This document shows positions 12,023 through 25,207 of a stretch of 64,000 nt of DNA, one piece after another. The notes under the pieces are model-generated. The model did no database searches. It worked only from the letters and a program-made list of their open reading frames with translations, and was not told the DNA's origin. How positions within the stretch are numbered: the stretch's first letter is position 1; each line of letters begins with the position of its first letter. The position numbers and the translations under genes are program-made. Source of the stretch: Ceratodon purpureus. Lineage: Eukaryota > Streptophyta > Bryopsida > Pseudoditrichales > Ditrichaceae. The stretch lies in the NCBI GenBank assembly GCA_014871385.1, contig CM026433.1, forward strand, positions 5,209,823-5,273,822, read 5' to 3'.

Positions 12023-15000
12023 CTACAGAATACCCTTTGACACGGGCTTCTTCTTTAAAAAATCATTGGATTCTGGGGAGAGGTACTCCCACCATAGACT
12101 CGCACATTCTTGACCTTTCTCTGGGGGCCCACAAATCGAAATAATCTCATCATTTTCTCCACGGTGACGCTTGCCTTTCCAAGGCTTATATTTTCCATTA
12201 AAATGAAGAATATGGGCTTCATCAGCAAACGGGGACATAAAAGGAATTCTGTTGAAGGTCATGTTCCATCCCTTTTTGTAGTAGGCCCTCTCCATATCAC
12301 TCAGATTGGGTCGACCAAGACCTCGTACATTCCACGTCTCATCCAGCACCTTGTGCTTCCCATAAAGAGCAAGAAGAAATGGTGGCTGCGACATACCCGC
12401 CCTGCACAGACAAGATAAGCCCAATGAGACACGAAAGAAGCAAAGAAGAAAAGAAGATGAGACATAAGAGCTGAAGTAGTGAATTTGGTCGAGAGAGCAT
12501 ACTTGTACAATGCCTTCGACTTGTCAGACTTTCGAAATTCATCCATCCACCAAACAATAGCTTTGGTGATGTTCTCCTCCTCCCATTTGTGGTTGTCAAT
12601 GACAAGAACTCCCCGATTGAACACGCAGGCTGATCGGTTGAAAGGCTTGTCCGGTAGCCAACTTGGTCGATCTGGGCCCTGTCGTTTCTGGATCTCATCT
12701 AATTGTGCAAAATCGAAGTACACCTGGAACCTTTGTGAACAATCTTCGATGGCCGCTACTGAATGGCCTTCAAGATCAATATCATTCAGCTCTTCCAAAT
12801 TTCCCTGTCAGACAATCAGACGCAGCGTCTATGAGTGGCATGAACATATGACCAATTAGACAACAGAAAGTATCACGCCAGCTCTTCAGAAGTTCAGTTA
12901 CTTAGAAGCCTAAACACTTAGCACCATTACAGGACTAAAGAAAAGATTGGTCATGCAATGAACACAGCAAAAACGGTCACACACATAAGAGAATAAGATT
13001 AACTGAAAGAAACATGAGTCATACCCAAAACCTTCTTAATTAGTCGACGAGACCAAGAAAAGGATACCATTCAATCTTCGATGAAAAGAAATAGTGACCT
13101 CCAGAAATGCTTACCTTCACTACAATATCGGAGTCTAAGTAGATGATTCGCCCTATGTCGCTGTAAGTTCGAGGTAGATAGAATGGCAGAAAATTGTAGG
13201 GGCTGACAAGCTCCTTGCGAGCCCCGGTATCATTACGGAAAGATATATGCTCTTCCACCTCGTGGATGTCAATAAACTTGCTGTTTCGAATCAAAAGATC
13301 AATTTCAAAACTGGTATTAGAAATGAACGTCCAGCACGATGCAAAAAATCAACTCGAATCCAAGCAAACAGCCTAACAATACACAGAACAGTATCATGAC
13401 CGACCAAATTACGAAAGACGTAAACGTAGAATTATTTATGAAATCAATTAATCTCTACGACATGAATCATAATACAATTCATCAATCACTCCTCGGACAT
13501 ACATAAAGGGGCGCTCTAAAGTTCATAGTTCATCTTATTAAGAACAAAATTCCAGTTGTACACTAAGACAGAAGGACTAAGGTATAATCACCCATTCTAA
13601 AGTAAATGGTCAACAAAAGGTTTGAGAGAGGAACTTACTCAGCCATCTCCACTCTCGCGTCCGGAAATAGAAATTTTAATCTTTTCGCGGCATTCCTCTG
13701 ACTGTACGGCATGACCAAATGGAAGTACAATCTTTCTGGATGTCTACAACCATATGAAACAACATCAGAGAACTAGGATCAAGGCAAATCCAAGATCTAC
13801 AAAGGCGAATTTCAATGCGACAGATTTTCCAAGTCAAGGACAACCGCAGAGCTCGCCAATGAGTCACTAGTATCGCGCATAAATATGCTCCACCCCGAAA
13901 AGAGGAATAACCAAAGAACCAGAGAATGACGTTTAGTGAGATGGAAATTACAACTAAAAGAAAGTTTGGTTAATAAGACTCACGGAGTATTTGCCATGCT
14001 GGAGTTGATCAATACTGCAAGAGGTCGAAGATCAGATTCATCGGTACAGACAAAAACATGTATATCCTCCAATTTCTCAGCGTTAACAGTCTCGTCCCCT
14101 GTTAATGACATAGAATCTAACAGAACTCCTTGGGACACAAGCCCCTCTTGAAAGACCTTCCGATTGTCCTGAAGCTGGCTATTTTTCCAATTGTGAAAAG
14201 ATGCCATCACACTGGGGAAAGTCCACTGTAACAAGAACGAGACAATGCCTTAGAGTCCAACAAAAATGTAAGCTAAAAAACAAATCCAATACTCTGACAT
14301 GATTCCAGAACATTATTTGCATCATACCGTAAATCCCTCGAACAGAACAACTTCCTCGAATCAGGGATAAACAGTTCGCAATTTCCTCAAATCGCGGTTG
14401 CAGATAAAATGCTTGAGGAATCATGAACGACCAACGGTGAAAAACAGACTAAAATGTTCTAAAAGCGAGTTGAAGTTGCAAAAATGTAGGTGGACGCCAA
14501 AATCCATCCAGTCAAAGGCAAAGATCCAATTGCTCAAATCAAAGATCTCGAAATCAATGAGGCCTCATGACCTAAACAGCTAGGGTTTCCCTTAATGAAA
14601 GATAACTCCTGATCAGAGTGCTAGCTCAGAAATAAAGTCCTGCAATTCATGTAATAGCCAAAGAGCTGGTTGAAATGTCAATTTAAGCCACCACTACTTA
14701 CAATTGAGCTCTACTGAAGACATCTCGTGAGACAATCGATCTCTTCCTCTGTTTCCATGGTAAAACTTCTTGAAGATACCGGTACTTTAATTGCAAGCAT
14801 TAGAGCCAGAATGCTAGCCTCTCTTTCTAATCTCCAGAATTATTACACTTACAGCTTCAACACAACCCAGAACAGGAAAGGAAAAAAGAAGTTGCCGTAC
14901 ATTGGCCAAGAACAGGATCATCAAAATGGTCTTTAAGCACCATCAGCGAGAACCAAAGCACGCAAGAATACGACCTAAATCCATCACAAGATCTGGCTAC

Positions 15001-15818
15001 TGATTGTCACGGCACTTAAACTGAAGAACCGTGCCTCCGCAGATGTACCCAAGTACGTTTCACAAGTCCATGACAAAAGCAGAAACTGAACGATTGCCTT
15101 GCTTTCGGAACAAATACGGTGAATAACCATAATTGCACTAAAGCTAAATGAACTTCAAACTGCAGCGGAATTTGATGCAAGATTCTATACAACTTATATG
15201 CACCATCACCGAATGGCAGAGAAGGATGGCCAATGGCAATGACCGTAGTGATTCTTGCTTTAAAATTACAGGGGGACCTACTTACATCGTCAACAAGAAA
15301 TGCAGATTACAGGCCACCTACAATTGAATTACCCGACTGCCAAAAAAGTTTGCGAGGGTTCAATGTGAGGAAATGACAGAAATGCTCGGTTAACTTTGAC
15401 CTAAGCTGCTTCGACTCTGTGTCAAGGCACTGGTAGAGGAGAGATGAGAGTGGGCTGAACTAATTTCCGATTCACTAAGCAACAGCACATGTGAGCAGGG
15501 CAGCAGAATGGCTAGGGTTTGAAATTGGACGTCTACCTTGTCATGAGGATCCCAGCTCTTGAATGGGTCGGCCCAGTTCGAATACTTGGACGGAGGCAAG
15601 AGGCGCATGCCTAGAATGCCCATTATCAAAACAGCAGCGAAGAAGGGCAGCAGCGGCCATGCCCGTGGCGTAGCGGGCGCCCTCACACGAATCACACCGT
15701 TGGTCGACTCTTTCTGCAACCGAGGCAGCGGCCGCCCTGCGGGCTCCGTTTCCGTCATCTCCTCCTTCTCAGCCTTATCCTCATGCAATTGCTTCTTGGG
15801 CTCAGATCGCAAACTCAT
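12023..15818 (-). CDS. GT8 glycosyltransferase, galacturonosyltransferase-like (GATL-like)
   Basis: Six exons on the minus strand, 15818-15537, 14225-13984, 13743-13639, 13280-13115, 12804-12503 and 12401-12023, keep one frame through all five GT-AG introns and give 491 residues. A basic cytosolic N-terminus is followed by a membrane anchor at about residues 53-72, then the GT8 catalytic domain from about residue 140. YLDSDIVV (about 258-265) holds the metal-binding DxD, and HFNGKYKPW (432-440) is the conserved GT8 C-terminal metal motif. Plant GATL and GAUT proteins act in the Golgi on pectin or xylan. Most GATL genes have few introns and shorter products, so this is a relative rather than a clear member, and donor and acceptor sugars are not determinable here. 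An in-frame GTG upstream is not a credible start; ATG 15818 was chosen. Confidence 0.88.
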
Positions 15819-16500
15819 GAAGCTCCACAGCCGGTCCACGCAGCCCACGCAGCCTCAGTAGGCTGACAGACCAGTGACATTACAGCTACAGATCTGCTCT
15901 CCCTCCATGGCTCCACTAGATCACAAGCCCCCAACCGGGACTACACCTACACACTCGAATCCCTCCACCCCGTCCTCATACCCCTCTCCCCTGTCCCTCA
16001 CCCAAACCTCATCCCCTCCCTCCTCCCCCTCCAATCCCCATCAACCCAAACCCACCTCTCAAAACCACACCCTCCACCTCCACAACACAATCCCTTCCCA
16101 CCTCCCACCAATGCCACAAATCTCAAACTCCAGATCTACTCCAAAACCTCCCACACCAAAACTCCACCCAAAACTTCAACTCACTTCCTCCAACCTCACT
16201 CTCACATGAGCTCACACAGATCCCTCCCAGCTCACAGAAACCCGACCCAGAATGCAACTCAACCCCTCAAAACCAAGACACAACCCAAACAATCCATCAT
16301 CATCATCACATGACACGAAATCCAACTGGCAGAGGCGCCAGATCACGACATGGCATGAGCTTATTCTCTCGAAGCTCACAGCTCACTCCCAGTGAGGCCG
16401 GCACTGTAGCCCACACGGCCACATCCAGGGAATATAATCTCCGGGAAAACAGAAGACCACCTGGAATCTCACACCCCCATGTGCACTAACCTACCATACG
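15819..16500 (-). promoter_or_regulatory. G-depleted, strand-asymmetric region upstream of the GT8 gene
   Basis: From about 15950 to 16270 the plus strand is almost only C, A and T, with a handful of G in about 300 bases. The strand that would appear in a GT8 transcript is therefore rich in G and nearly free of C. It may be leader or promoter. A long plus-strand open frame here is a by-product of this composition. Confidence 0.4.
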
Positions 16501-16769
16501 CAGCAACCAGACATACGCGCAGGTAACTTAACAGATCCTACATGTGGGGAGGAATGTGGAGGATGTGAATGATGTGAATGGCAAGGTCACTGCTCCCAAG
16601 TGAGAGGTATGTGCCCACCTGAACCCCGAACTAGTACCTCTAAACCTGGAGTGCTTGCTCCCTGGCGAAGGCACAGCTTCGGCTTCAACTGCTCCACCTG
16701 AAGAGGAGCGAGGTTTCGGATTCGCCGTTGTTGTGGTGATTCCTTGACCCATTTGCAGGGGCGTAAGTT

Positions 16770-16970
16770 GCTGTGGCGATGCGCGTCACGGGCGCGAGCC
16801 GCGAGCCTCGCGCCGGGCTCGCGACGTCGCCGCGACGGCGTCGCGGCGACGGTCGCGCCGCATCGGGGCCCTGTCGCCGTGTGGACGTCGATTTGAGGTT
16901 TTGGCGACGGGGGAGGGTTTCGTTGGGGCGTGGGACGGTTCTGTCGTGGTGGTGGACGACGTTGGACGGT
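16770..16970. other. CpG-rich block
   Basis: This 200-bp block is dense in CG dinucleotides (for example GTCGCCGCGACGGCGTCGCG near 16826), in contrast to the AT-rich DNA to its right. It may be a promoter-type island or the first part of the neighbouring ACCGTG array, as ACGGT motifs already occur here. No coding region was recognised. Confidence 0.45.
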
Positions 16971-16975
16971 GTTTA

Positions 16976-17500
16976 GTGGGTCCTATGACCGTGCTTGTGT
17001 GAATGGGAGTTGCGGATTCTGTGACCGTGCTGAGAGTAGGGTGTCGTGGTTGGGTGGGGTGGGTGACCGTGGGATGGGACGGCGTTCATTGGGTCCTATT
17101 ACCGTCATTGTGGGGTGTGAGAGAGGCTGGAGAGCCTATAACCGTTTTGTGAGGGTTGTGGGGGTTGAAGATCCTGCGACCGTGCCTGACGGGTTTCTGA
17201 GGACATCGACGGTCGGAGAGTGAGTAGTTGAGGGTGATCCTAAGACCGTGCTTGTGAGATGGACCTTGTGCGATGAGTGTCGAAGATCTTATGACCGTGC
17301 CCGGAGTGTTTTCTGAAAGCATCAACGGTGGGCAACAGATTCTGTGACCGTGCTCATGAGGGTTGGACCGTGGGGTTTCCTGTCTTGACGGTCAGACGGC
17401 GTTTTAGGGAGTTCTATGACCGTGATGTGGAGAAGGGCCAGCGAGGGCTGTAGGCTTTATGACCGTGCAGGAGGCCTCAGTCTCGATGGGACGGTCTGTT
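16976..17500. repeat. Degenerate array of about twelve ACCGTG-centred units
   Basis: Units close to GRTYCTRTGACCGTGC recur about every 20-65 bp, with cores near 16986, 17023, 17065, 17096, 17141, 17178, 17244, 17292, 17345, 17367, 17418 and 17461. The spacer sequences differ, and inverted forms (ACGGT) lie between several of them. The conserved part is the 16-bp core rather than a whole repeat unit, unlike a simple minisatellite. The array stops where the AT-rich transposon domain begins. It could be a cluster of protein-binding sites, a subterminal repeat of an element, or an old satellite fragment. Confidence 0.6.
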
Positions 17501-17519
17501 TCATCTCAAAAATGTTGAA

Positions 17520-18120
17520 GTATAACTTGCACCATGGAAATCATGTAGATGTTACAAGTTGTGACATTTACAGCAAAACAATATACAGACCATGTAACAT
17601 CTACATAAAATCTCCATTGTGATTTGCATATAATATTTAAAAATGTGCAATCTACACCCAAATCATGTAAATGTTACAAATATTTCATGATTGGAAAAAA
17701 TATGTAACTCTTATATAAAAAGTATAATTTTTTTGTGTAGAAATTATAAATGGCCTTTGCACATGTTTTTAATGCAAAGTTTTGCTTGTATACTTTATAT
17801 GACATTTACATAAATCGTTCAAATGAGAATATCATATAACAATTTTGATTGGTTTGCATAATCTTGTTGAAACATGATCTTTATGTTGATTGTATTAAAA
17901 TGTAATAAATGCACATGTACATATCATGCATAAAAAAGTTACATGTTATCGCAGCATAATCCAAAATAAGTTTTAAATAAGATTTGTACAAGGTTTACAT
18001 AGATGTTACATACGCTTTCACTTGGAAGAATCATGGGCGTGTTACATAAATTAATATGGAAGAATTGTATAGATGTTACATAAAATTTATATAGACGTTA
18101 GATAAATCGTTCAACAATAA
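17520..18120. repeat. AT-rich segment full of TGTAAC/GTTACA motifs in both orientations
   Basis: Motifs such as ATGTAGATGTTACA (17546) and its inverse TGTAACATCTACAT (17593) recur through about 600 bp, together with CATGTAAATGTTAC, AGATGTTACATA and TATGTAACT. Similar vocabulary recurs at 28430-28815. Clusters of short motifs in both orientations are typical of the subterminal regions of CACTA-like transposons, and this segment lies beside a Plavaka transposase of that superfamily, so it may be one end of the element. That is inference. Confidence 0.45.
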
Positions 18121-18830
18121 AGCCATTTTGAGGCCCTTCTTGCAAAAACAACGAAGTCATTGCGTGGCCCTTTTAGCAATAAAAATAAATAAATCATAGC
18201 CACATTGAGTAAAAATAAATAAATCAACAAAGTCATTTCATAATATGTTGTGAAAATCATATCTCTTTTGGATTTATTTTTTAGTGGATTTAGAGTTTAG
18301 GACAATTTTTTGTTAGTACCAATTGACGTTCTCACCGTTGGGATTTTGAAAATTATAAGATTGAGATTGGCATTTGTAGTGTTCAAAAAGAACCAGTGTA
18401 TGGGCATTTTATATGACCCTAGTCACCAGAAATGTGGGTTTTCTATACTTCTGTATACTGTATGCTCCTCAAATTTTGGGAGCATACTCCCAACTCATTT
18501 TGAAATGAAAATCAGAAGAGCCTCCACCCACATGATCACTAAAAATTGCCTGTTTCACTGTCCAAGAAGTGGCTGTCCCTGCTAGGCAATACCAAAAATA
18601 TTTTTTTCTCAAATTCAAACCTTACAATCTCTCAAATGGTCGGGATTTACAATCAAAAATTTTGTGTATACATACATGTACAAGTTAGGTACTAGATCCT
18701 ACAATTAGATTCTTCCAAATATGTTGGACGTTGGATATATATATATATAATTTTATTTTTTATTTTTATTTTTTTTCATAAGCAAATTATACACTAAAAA
18801 AATCTAAGTTGAATTTTAAATTTTAAAAAT
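18121..18830. other. AT-rich 3' flank of the transposase
   Basis: This stretch holds poly-T/poly-A runs and a short TA repeat near 18738. It lies downstream of the transposase stop codon and is probably part of the same element. No gene was recognised. Confidence 0.4.
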
Positions 18831-21800
18831 TTAAAATTTCCACTTGTTTATGAAAACCTTGTTTACATCAACATCTCCAAAATATGGGACTACATGAATC
18901 ACTTTTAAGATCTTCTGAACATCTACCAATAGGTAATTGGAAATGTTATGCAACTGGGAGCTACTACTAGCATGAGTACTACGCATGTCGTTTGTTGGTC
19001 TATTCCATGATAGCATTCTACACTGAGTAATATCAGTAGTGCCATCAGATTCTAGCTCATAATAGGGACGGATGAATGCAAGGTCAAGAGTATGATCTCC
19101 TACTCGTGATCCATCCGCTTCAATGTAAGAATATCCTGTGCAATGTAGTAATAATCTGATCTCACCATATTTGACATTCGAAAATTGTACCACCTCCGTA
19201 GTGTCTAATTCTACACTGCTATACCAAGGCGAATCAAAAAACTTGTGTGTTGCACGAGCATACATTGGCCATTCACCGTGCTCATCACTTGGGCCACCTG
19301 GAATAGCAATTGCTGTACATACTCCCATAACCTGAATTATTATTTCATAATTAATACTCATTTTTAATCCACATATTCATTGTAATTCATAGTATTAGCA
19401 AACAAAAGTTTTATGTATATTTCATATATACAAACATTAATATACGATTAATGATAATGGTAATTTATATATATTACTTCTAGACTTAATTTATTTCCCA
19501 TAATGTTTTCCAATAAATTGTAAATTGAAGCATTTCGAAGTAAACTTAGACGTACCTCTCCAATAGTTATGTTGTGCTCTGCTTCATAGGTAGCAATAGC
19601 TGTGATTAGATGGTCACTGATTTCCGGTTGTATTTTCAACAAAATTTGAACTTTTTTAGCTATCATAGCCTTTGAATAAGATCTTCTTTCCTGTATGACT
19701 GTAGGAATTGAACTTGGAATTTCATTTTGTAGCCACAACATGTGTACATTTAAATCCACCGGTGCCAGCACATTCTTGCATTCTTTGATGGCGTGCACAA
19801 TGACAATTTAAATCAATTATTGTCTCCTTTAGCTCCTACAATTTAAAATGCAAAGACTCCATTATCTTCAACATATTCAAGACTTTGTAAACTATATAAA
19901 TATGTAATAATTTAGATAACAATAAATGTTTTTTTAATTTTTTATAAAATCAATAAGAGTAAAACATTTTATACAAAAAATTAAAATATAGACATGAAAT
20001 ATTCTTATCTCATAAATTTAGATTAAATTTTTTACTTAATTGAAACTCTCATCTTTTTAGGTGCGGTGTCTTTGCTATGTGCTTGATTCTCCAAAGCTTC
20101 AATATCTTTTTCGGCCGCCCTTAATGCCTCTAATCTACGATGGTATTTTACTATTTGTTCATCTGCATTTCTTTTGTTACTAGATCTATACGCCTTTTTC
20201 ATTAATGCAATGTGCATTTGTTCAAACATATTTGAACTGTACTCCCAAGGTACACCTGCCCTTTTAATAGATGAACTAAAATGAACCATGGCATGAATCT
20301 TTGCAGTATTAAAATCATATTTTTGCCACTGCAGTAAATAATCTTTGAATTCCACCAAAGTCCTGTTCACATTTTCCATCACCATTGATTAATACACATA
20401 AATAAAAATTAAAAATCCTACAAATTTTGTTCACTGTCATGATAATAATATTTATTGTACTAAGACTAATTTTTTAATAATCACAAAAAATTATCTTCTC
20501 ATTAGTGTGTCCATTGTATCCAAGCTTCTGTTTGTGTGAGAAGCATTTCTGGTAGCACACATATACCACTCCAAAAATGTTGTAAAGCATTCCATGACAT
20601 TTCTTGGAATCAGTCCAATCATACAAAACACAATCACCTGCAATAGCATGTTACAATGGCACTATTTTTGTTTCATTTTATATTGAAATGATTTAGCATG
20701 TATACATATATATATTCATATATGTATATATATGTATATATGTATATAAACGCAGGCAACAATTGATATCTCAAACATATTGGATTTTTAAAAACATTAA
20801 AATAATCAATTAAAAAAAAAAAATTAAAAAATACTATCAATATGACCATACTTTGTTTTAAAATATTTAAGATATTCAACGTACCTGCATAACTGACCGA
20901 TGCTCAAATCCAGCAAAGTTCACTTGGTCAGAGAAATATCTGGCTCTTAGAGAACCAGGGATACGAAAAGAAGAGATCCTAGATTTCTGTTTCATAATAA
21001 AAAAGCGTCTATCCATTTCTTCCAGGGTAGCTTTTCATGACATGTCCCTTGTAATGTTAACCAACATTTTAAAAATACCCAGGTCAATTTGATGGAGTAT
21101 ATCCACGTGCAAAGCAAGATACGGATTACTTATGGCATTGTTTTCTCCATTGAATCCCCATAGTGCATTCTGAAAACAAAAACAACAAACTCTCCATGAT
21201 TACAATCCTTATTTTGACGTACTTTAAAACAAAAACTTAAAAATACAAATTATATAGTATCATGCCAAATGTTGACTTTTTTGAAAAAAATTATTTAAAA
21301 AAAATACACAAGTATAAAAATAATGTTACTTACCTCTACATGATGCACAGACCATTGCTTTGAAAATAATTTTTTGAAATCTTTCATTGTGTGCTGCCTG
21401 CATTTGTTGAAAAATACGTTTCATTCTTTCTACAGTTTGAGCTTCATTTACCTCATCAACCATGCCCAAATTTTCAGATTTGCACCAGCACATGCTACAA
21501 GGGTATTGGCTCTTGTTGGAATCATATGTACATGTGATCTGAAATAATAGCCCAAATATAACAATTTATTGACCAAAATATTTAATTTATTTATAACGTA
21601 TGAAAAACAAATGTACTATTACCATATATTTCCTATTCACATATAATATTATATATAGTAGTAAAACAAATATAGATCCTTTGGTTAAAATAATACTTGT
21701 TACAAGTACACTTTGTAGATGGCAATCATGAAAAACTAAAGTCTCACCTTACATCCTTCAGGGTGGTCGCAAACATATGCAAATAATAATGAGAAGGCAA

Positions 21801-23453
21801 ATCTTGCAACTCCAAGAGGATTCACCAAGTCAAGCCGCTGTGACATTTTTCGAGTACATACAAATTAAAATTAATGTAAACTTTTTTCACAAAGTAATTC
21901 CAATGTCCAATAATTTCACAAAAACAAATTATTGTACTAATCTAATTAATATACTCATGAGCTCATAATAAAATTATGTATCATACCTGTAGCTTGCATT
22001 TTTTAATGGTTGCAATATTATTTTCAAGCATGCACGAAGATAGCGTATTTTAACAATGCTCTCTGCACATAATCACATTACAACAAAAAACACAACTTAT
22101 TACTAATAATATAGAATTAAAATATGATCTATTATCCCTATTGATAAATAAGGTATAATTAAATATTTGAAGCATATGGACATTATCAATAACACTATTA
22201 TTATTGGATATATGCATCCTGATTGCATTGATTTAAAAAAAAATAACTACAGTGAAATATTCATTTGCAAGACTCATTATTAGAAATGTATGGGTTATAA
22301 ATCTGTTTTGCTTGGAAGAATTGGTAACACCGCTAGTAAAACACGGCCTTATGGTTCTTGTCTTTTTTCGCTTTAAATGTTTTCCAACGTCAAAATTAAA
22401 GGATTACCACTAACACGCATGTTTGCAGATAAAACGGTTTGATCGCTGTAAAATATTAGAGGAGCAATGACACTGTCATCACAATCTACAACTTTCTGCA
22501 CACAAATAATACAATACACACAATTAAAAATATTTTCTACAATCATTGAATAAAGTAAAAATTCCAAAAGTATTGATTTATTTGTACTTTGAAATAAGCA
22601 ATTCTTACCTCCATGGTCTCCCACCACTTGCATGTATTTGGTGTTGTGTACATTCTTTCACCATCATTGTTTTTCACTAATTCAAACACTTCTTTAAAAC
22701 CGTCACTATTTTTAGGTGATGAAAACAGTGAAGCCAATGCCAAAATAGGATTCTTATAATGTAAAGTTAACTCAGGGCCACCTACTTCAGAAATAATTTG
22801 ATTTGTCCATCCCTAAAAAGTCACAAACACATTTTAGAAATGTGAAAAATATAAAAAAATTATTTGGAATAAAATCAATTTTTATAATAAAAACTTGCAT
22901 TGTTGTCATAAGTATTAAAAATTGAAACTTACATCTTCTTTGGAATATAATTTTTCTTCCCACTTTTGGACATCATAAGAATTTTTACAACAACTTTATT
23001 TATATCTACACTTGGATTGAAAAGTGTGTCCAAGAGTGAGTCCATATCTGCATTAGACAAGCCTTCATTGTTCTTGCAACTTGGAAACGCATTTACAATA
23101 TGGTAGGTGGAATTGAAGGATTCATCTGATACATTATTTAGAACACTTTCTTCTTCTACTTGATTTGTTAAAGGGTCAGGTATCCACCATGATGGAATTG
23201 AAGTTTCAGGTTGTTGTTGGCTTGTTCCTATATTAGAATGATTGTGGACATTGATATCAACTTCTAAAAATTGGTTTAAATTTCCTCTTTCAGCATCTAT
23301 ATTTATTGGTCTTCTTCTAACATTTCTATTGACATTGAGCCGAGTGGACAATACAGATGATTCACCACGTGTAATGATTTCACATCTTTTTTTATATTCT
23401 CTCAATACAGATCTAGTTTTACAATTCATTTTACACATATCACAAATCGACAT
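18831..23453 (-). mobile_element. Plavaka-family (CMC superfamily) DNA transposon, decayed transposase
   Basis: On the minus strand a chain of exon-like pieces follows the order of a Plavaka transposase. A Cys-rich start (ICDMCKMNC) is at 23453. Next come LTLHYKNPILALASLF (22812-22609); SDQTVLSAN with LILTLENI (from 22495); ACLKIILQPLKNAS (22062-21987); RFAFSLLFAYVCDHPEGC (21837-21748); a CSMCWC segment (21538-21334); LHVDILHQIDLGIFK with EEMDRRF (21169-20885); IPRNVMECFTTFLEW (20637 on); and MFEQMHIALMKKAYRSSNKR (20385-20032). The C-terminal part ends in VPYFGDVDVNKVFINKWKF at 18831. GT-AG borders separate most pieces. Candidate acidic catalytic residues (SDQT, DILHQ, FEQMH) remain. It is broken: in-frame stops lie in the LENI and DMS regions, and an A-run shift near 22990 precedes DVQKWEEKLYSKED. 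Terminal repeats and target duplications were not found. Confidence 0.82.
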
Positions 23454-25207
23454 TTTTGAAACTTTAAACTATGAGGACAATTGTAAGTTTATTACAAGAA
23501 AAATTCATGAACTAACAATATTAATAAGAGAACCTATAATGCGTTGACCAGAACCTTTTAGCTTATTTAGCTTGAAGACTCAAAATTTACAATATAATAA
23601 ATATAAACCAAAATATATTATCTGAGGATCTCCAACCAACCATAAAGATGAGAATCACATAATAAATGACCCACCTTCTCACCCCAAGCCTTTGAATACT
23701 ATTTCCTTTCCAAAGGAACAAGCCTCTGAATGAATTGCATATTGGAATTAGAGTAAACAAAAATAACATAGTCTACGATAAAACTATATGAGAACAAACT
23801 GGGAAAGACTTTAAATGGATATGAGGAATTAATAATAAAAACAATATTCTATTGTTATAATAAAAAAATAAACAGTTATAATAATCCATGACTACTTCTG
23901 AATCTCACCTAGAAATCCAAAAATCTGGATGTTCATAGGATTTGCCTAAATTTAGTAACGACACATACGAGTTGTCCACTTAGAAGTGGTGCATTTATTT
24001 TTAGAACTGAGTAAATAGTGCTATACATTAAAAATGGAAACCATTTCATTACGTTCTCTATTTTGTCTTGCACTCGATTCATAAAATTGGTGTATAATTT
24101 TGTTTTTGATGATGGCCAATTCATTCATTTGTGCCTTACCTATATTAAGAACTTTTATTTAAATTATTTTACATTAAAGCTTCATAATTAGGATATGAAC
24201 TTAATGTTCTTTATTATTCGGAACTATAACATTGTACATTAATGATGGCATAAATGTAAAAGTGATATTACATTACTTTAATAATGGATTTAATAATATT
24301 ATACGTTATCTGAATTTACGATAGAAGTATAGGTTTAGGGTGTTAATTGTTATGGTCATTCTTAATTCGAATGAATTGTAACCGAAAACACTATTGATGA
24401 CAACATTGGGATTAATATTATAGAAATGTGTAGAGGACTTCTTACGTATATTGTTACCAAGACACAAGTGTTTTTGGTCCTTTAGTAACGGATATCTTAT
24501 AATTAACTAAAAGGAATTATAGAATTGTCAAATCCTGTTGACAACATATTTGAGGTTTGCATTCAACACATTATTGATGAGTTCAAATCTAAATTACTAC
24601 ATAGCATTCCAGAAATTAGCAATTTTGAGGACAATACGATAATTGCTCTTACAGCTAGGTCATTCCTTCATAATGCATTAATTGTGTTCAAAGGTGTGTT
24701 GTGTTGAATTAACCAAATTAAATTAGTAAAACATGAGATGGCAAAAATGTAACAATCATTCTTTATATAAGATTAAAAACATTTCATTACAGTGCCATTT
24801 TTGAAATAAACTATAAAAACTATTATAGTTTTGAAGACTTTTTAAACTAGTTTAATTCGAATAAAATAATTTCAAAATTAATTAATTAAAACTATTGATA
24901 AAATTGCCTTCAAAATAGTTTCAAAATTAATTAATTAAAACTATTGATAGTTTCAAAATAATAAATTAAAACTATTGATAATATAAAACTATTGATAATA
25001 TAAAACTATTGATAATATAAAACTATTGATAAAATTGTCTTCAAACGATATCATTTGCGGACTGAGCATTTTATAATATAAGAAGTACTTATCAGGCAAT
25101 ATAGAGGACAACAAAATGTATTTATGCAACAAAATGTATTTATGCAATAGTCTTGAAAGGTAATAAAGTATTCACTATGGCTGGCTGAATCTATCTTACA
25201 ATTGAGC
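23454..25207. other. AT-rich 5' flank of the transposase with short tandem repeats
   Basis: No conserved protein was recognised. Between about 24880 and 25045 a unit near AAAACTATTGATAATAT is repeated four to five times, preceded by two longer copies of AATTAATTAAAACTATTGATA. A 17-bp unit (CAACAAAATGTATTTATG) is doubled near 25120. This may be the other subterminal part of the transposon or unrelated AT-rich DNA. Confidence 0.45.

Noticed and set aside
15874-16209. 111-codon Ser/Pro/Thr-rich open frame on the plus strand
   Set aside because: Explained by the near absence of G in this stretch, which removes most stop codons. No domain and no splice partner.
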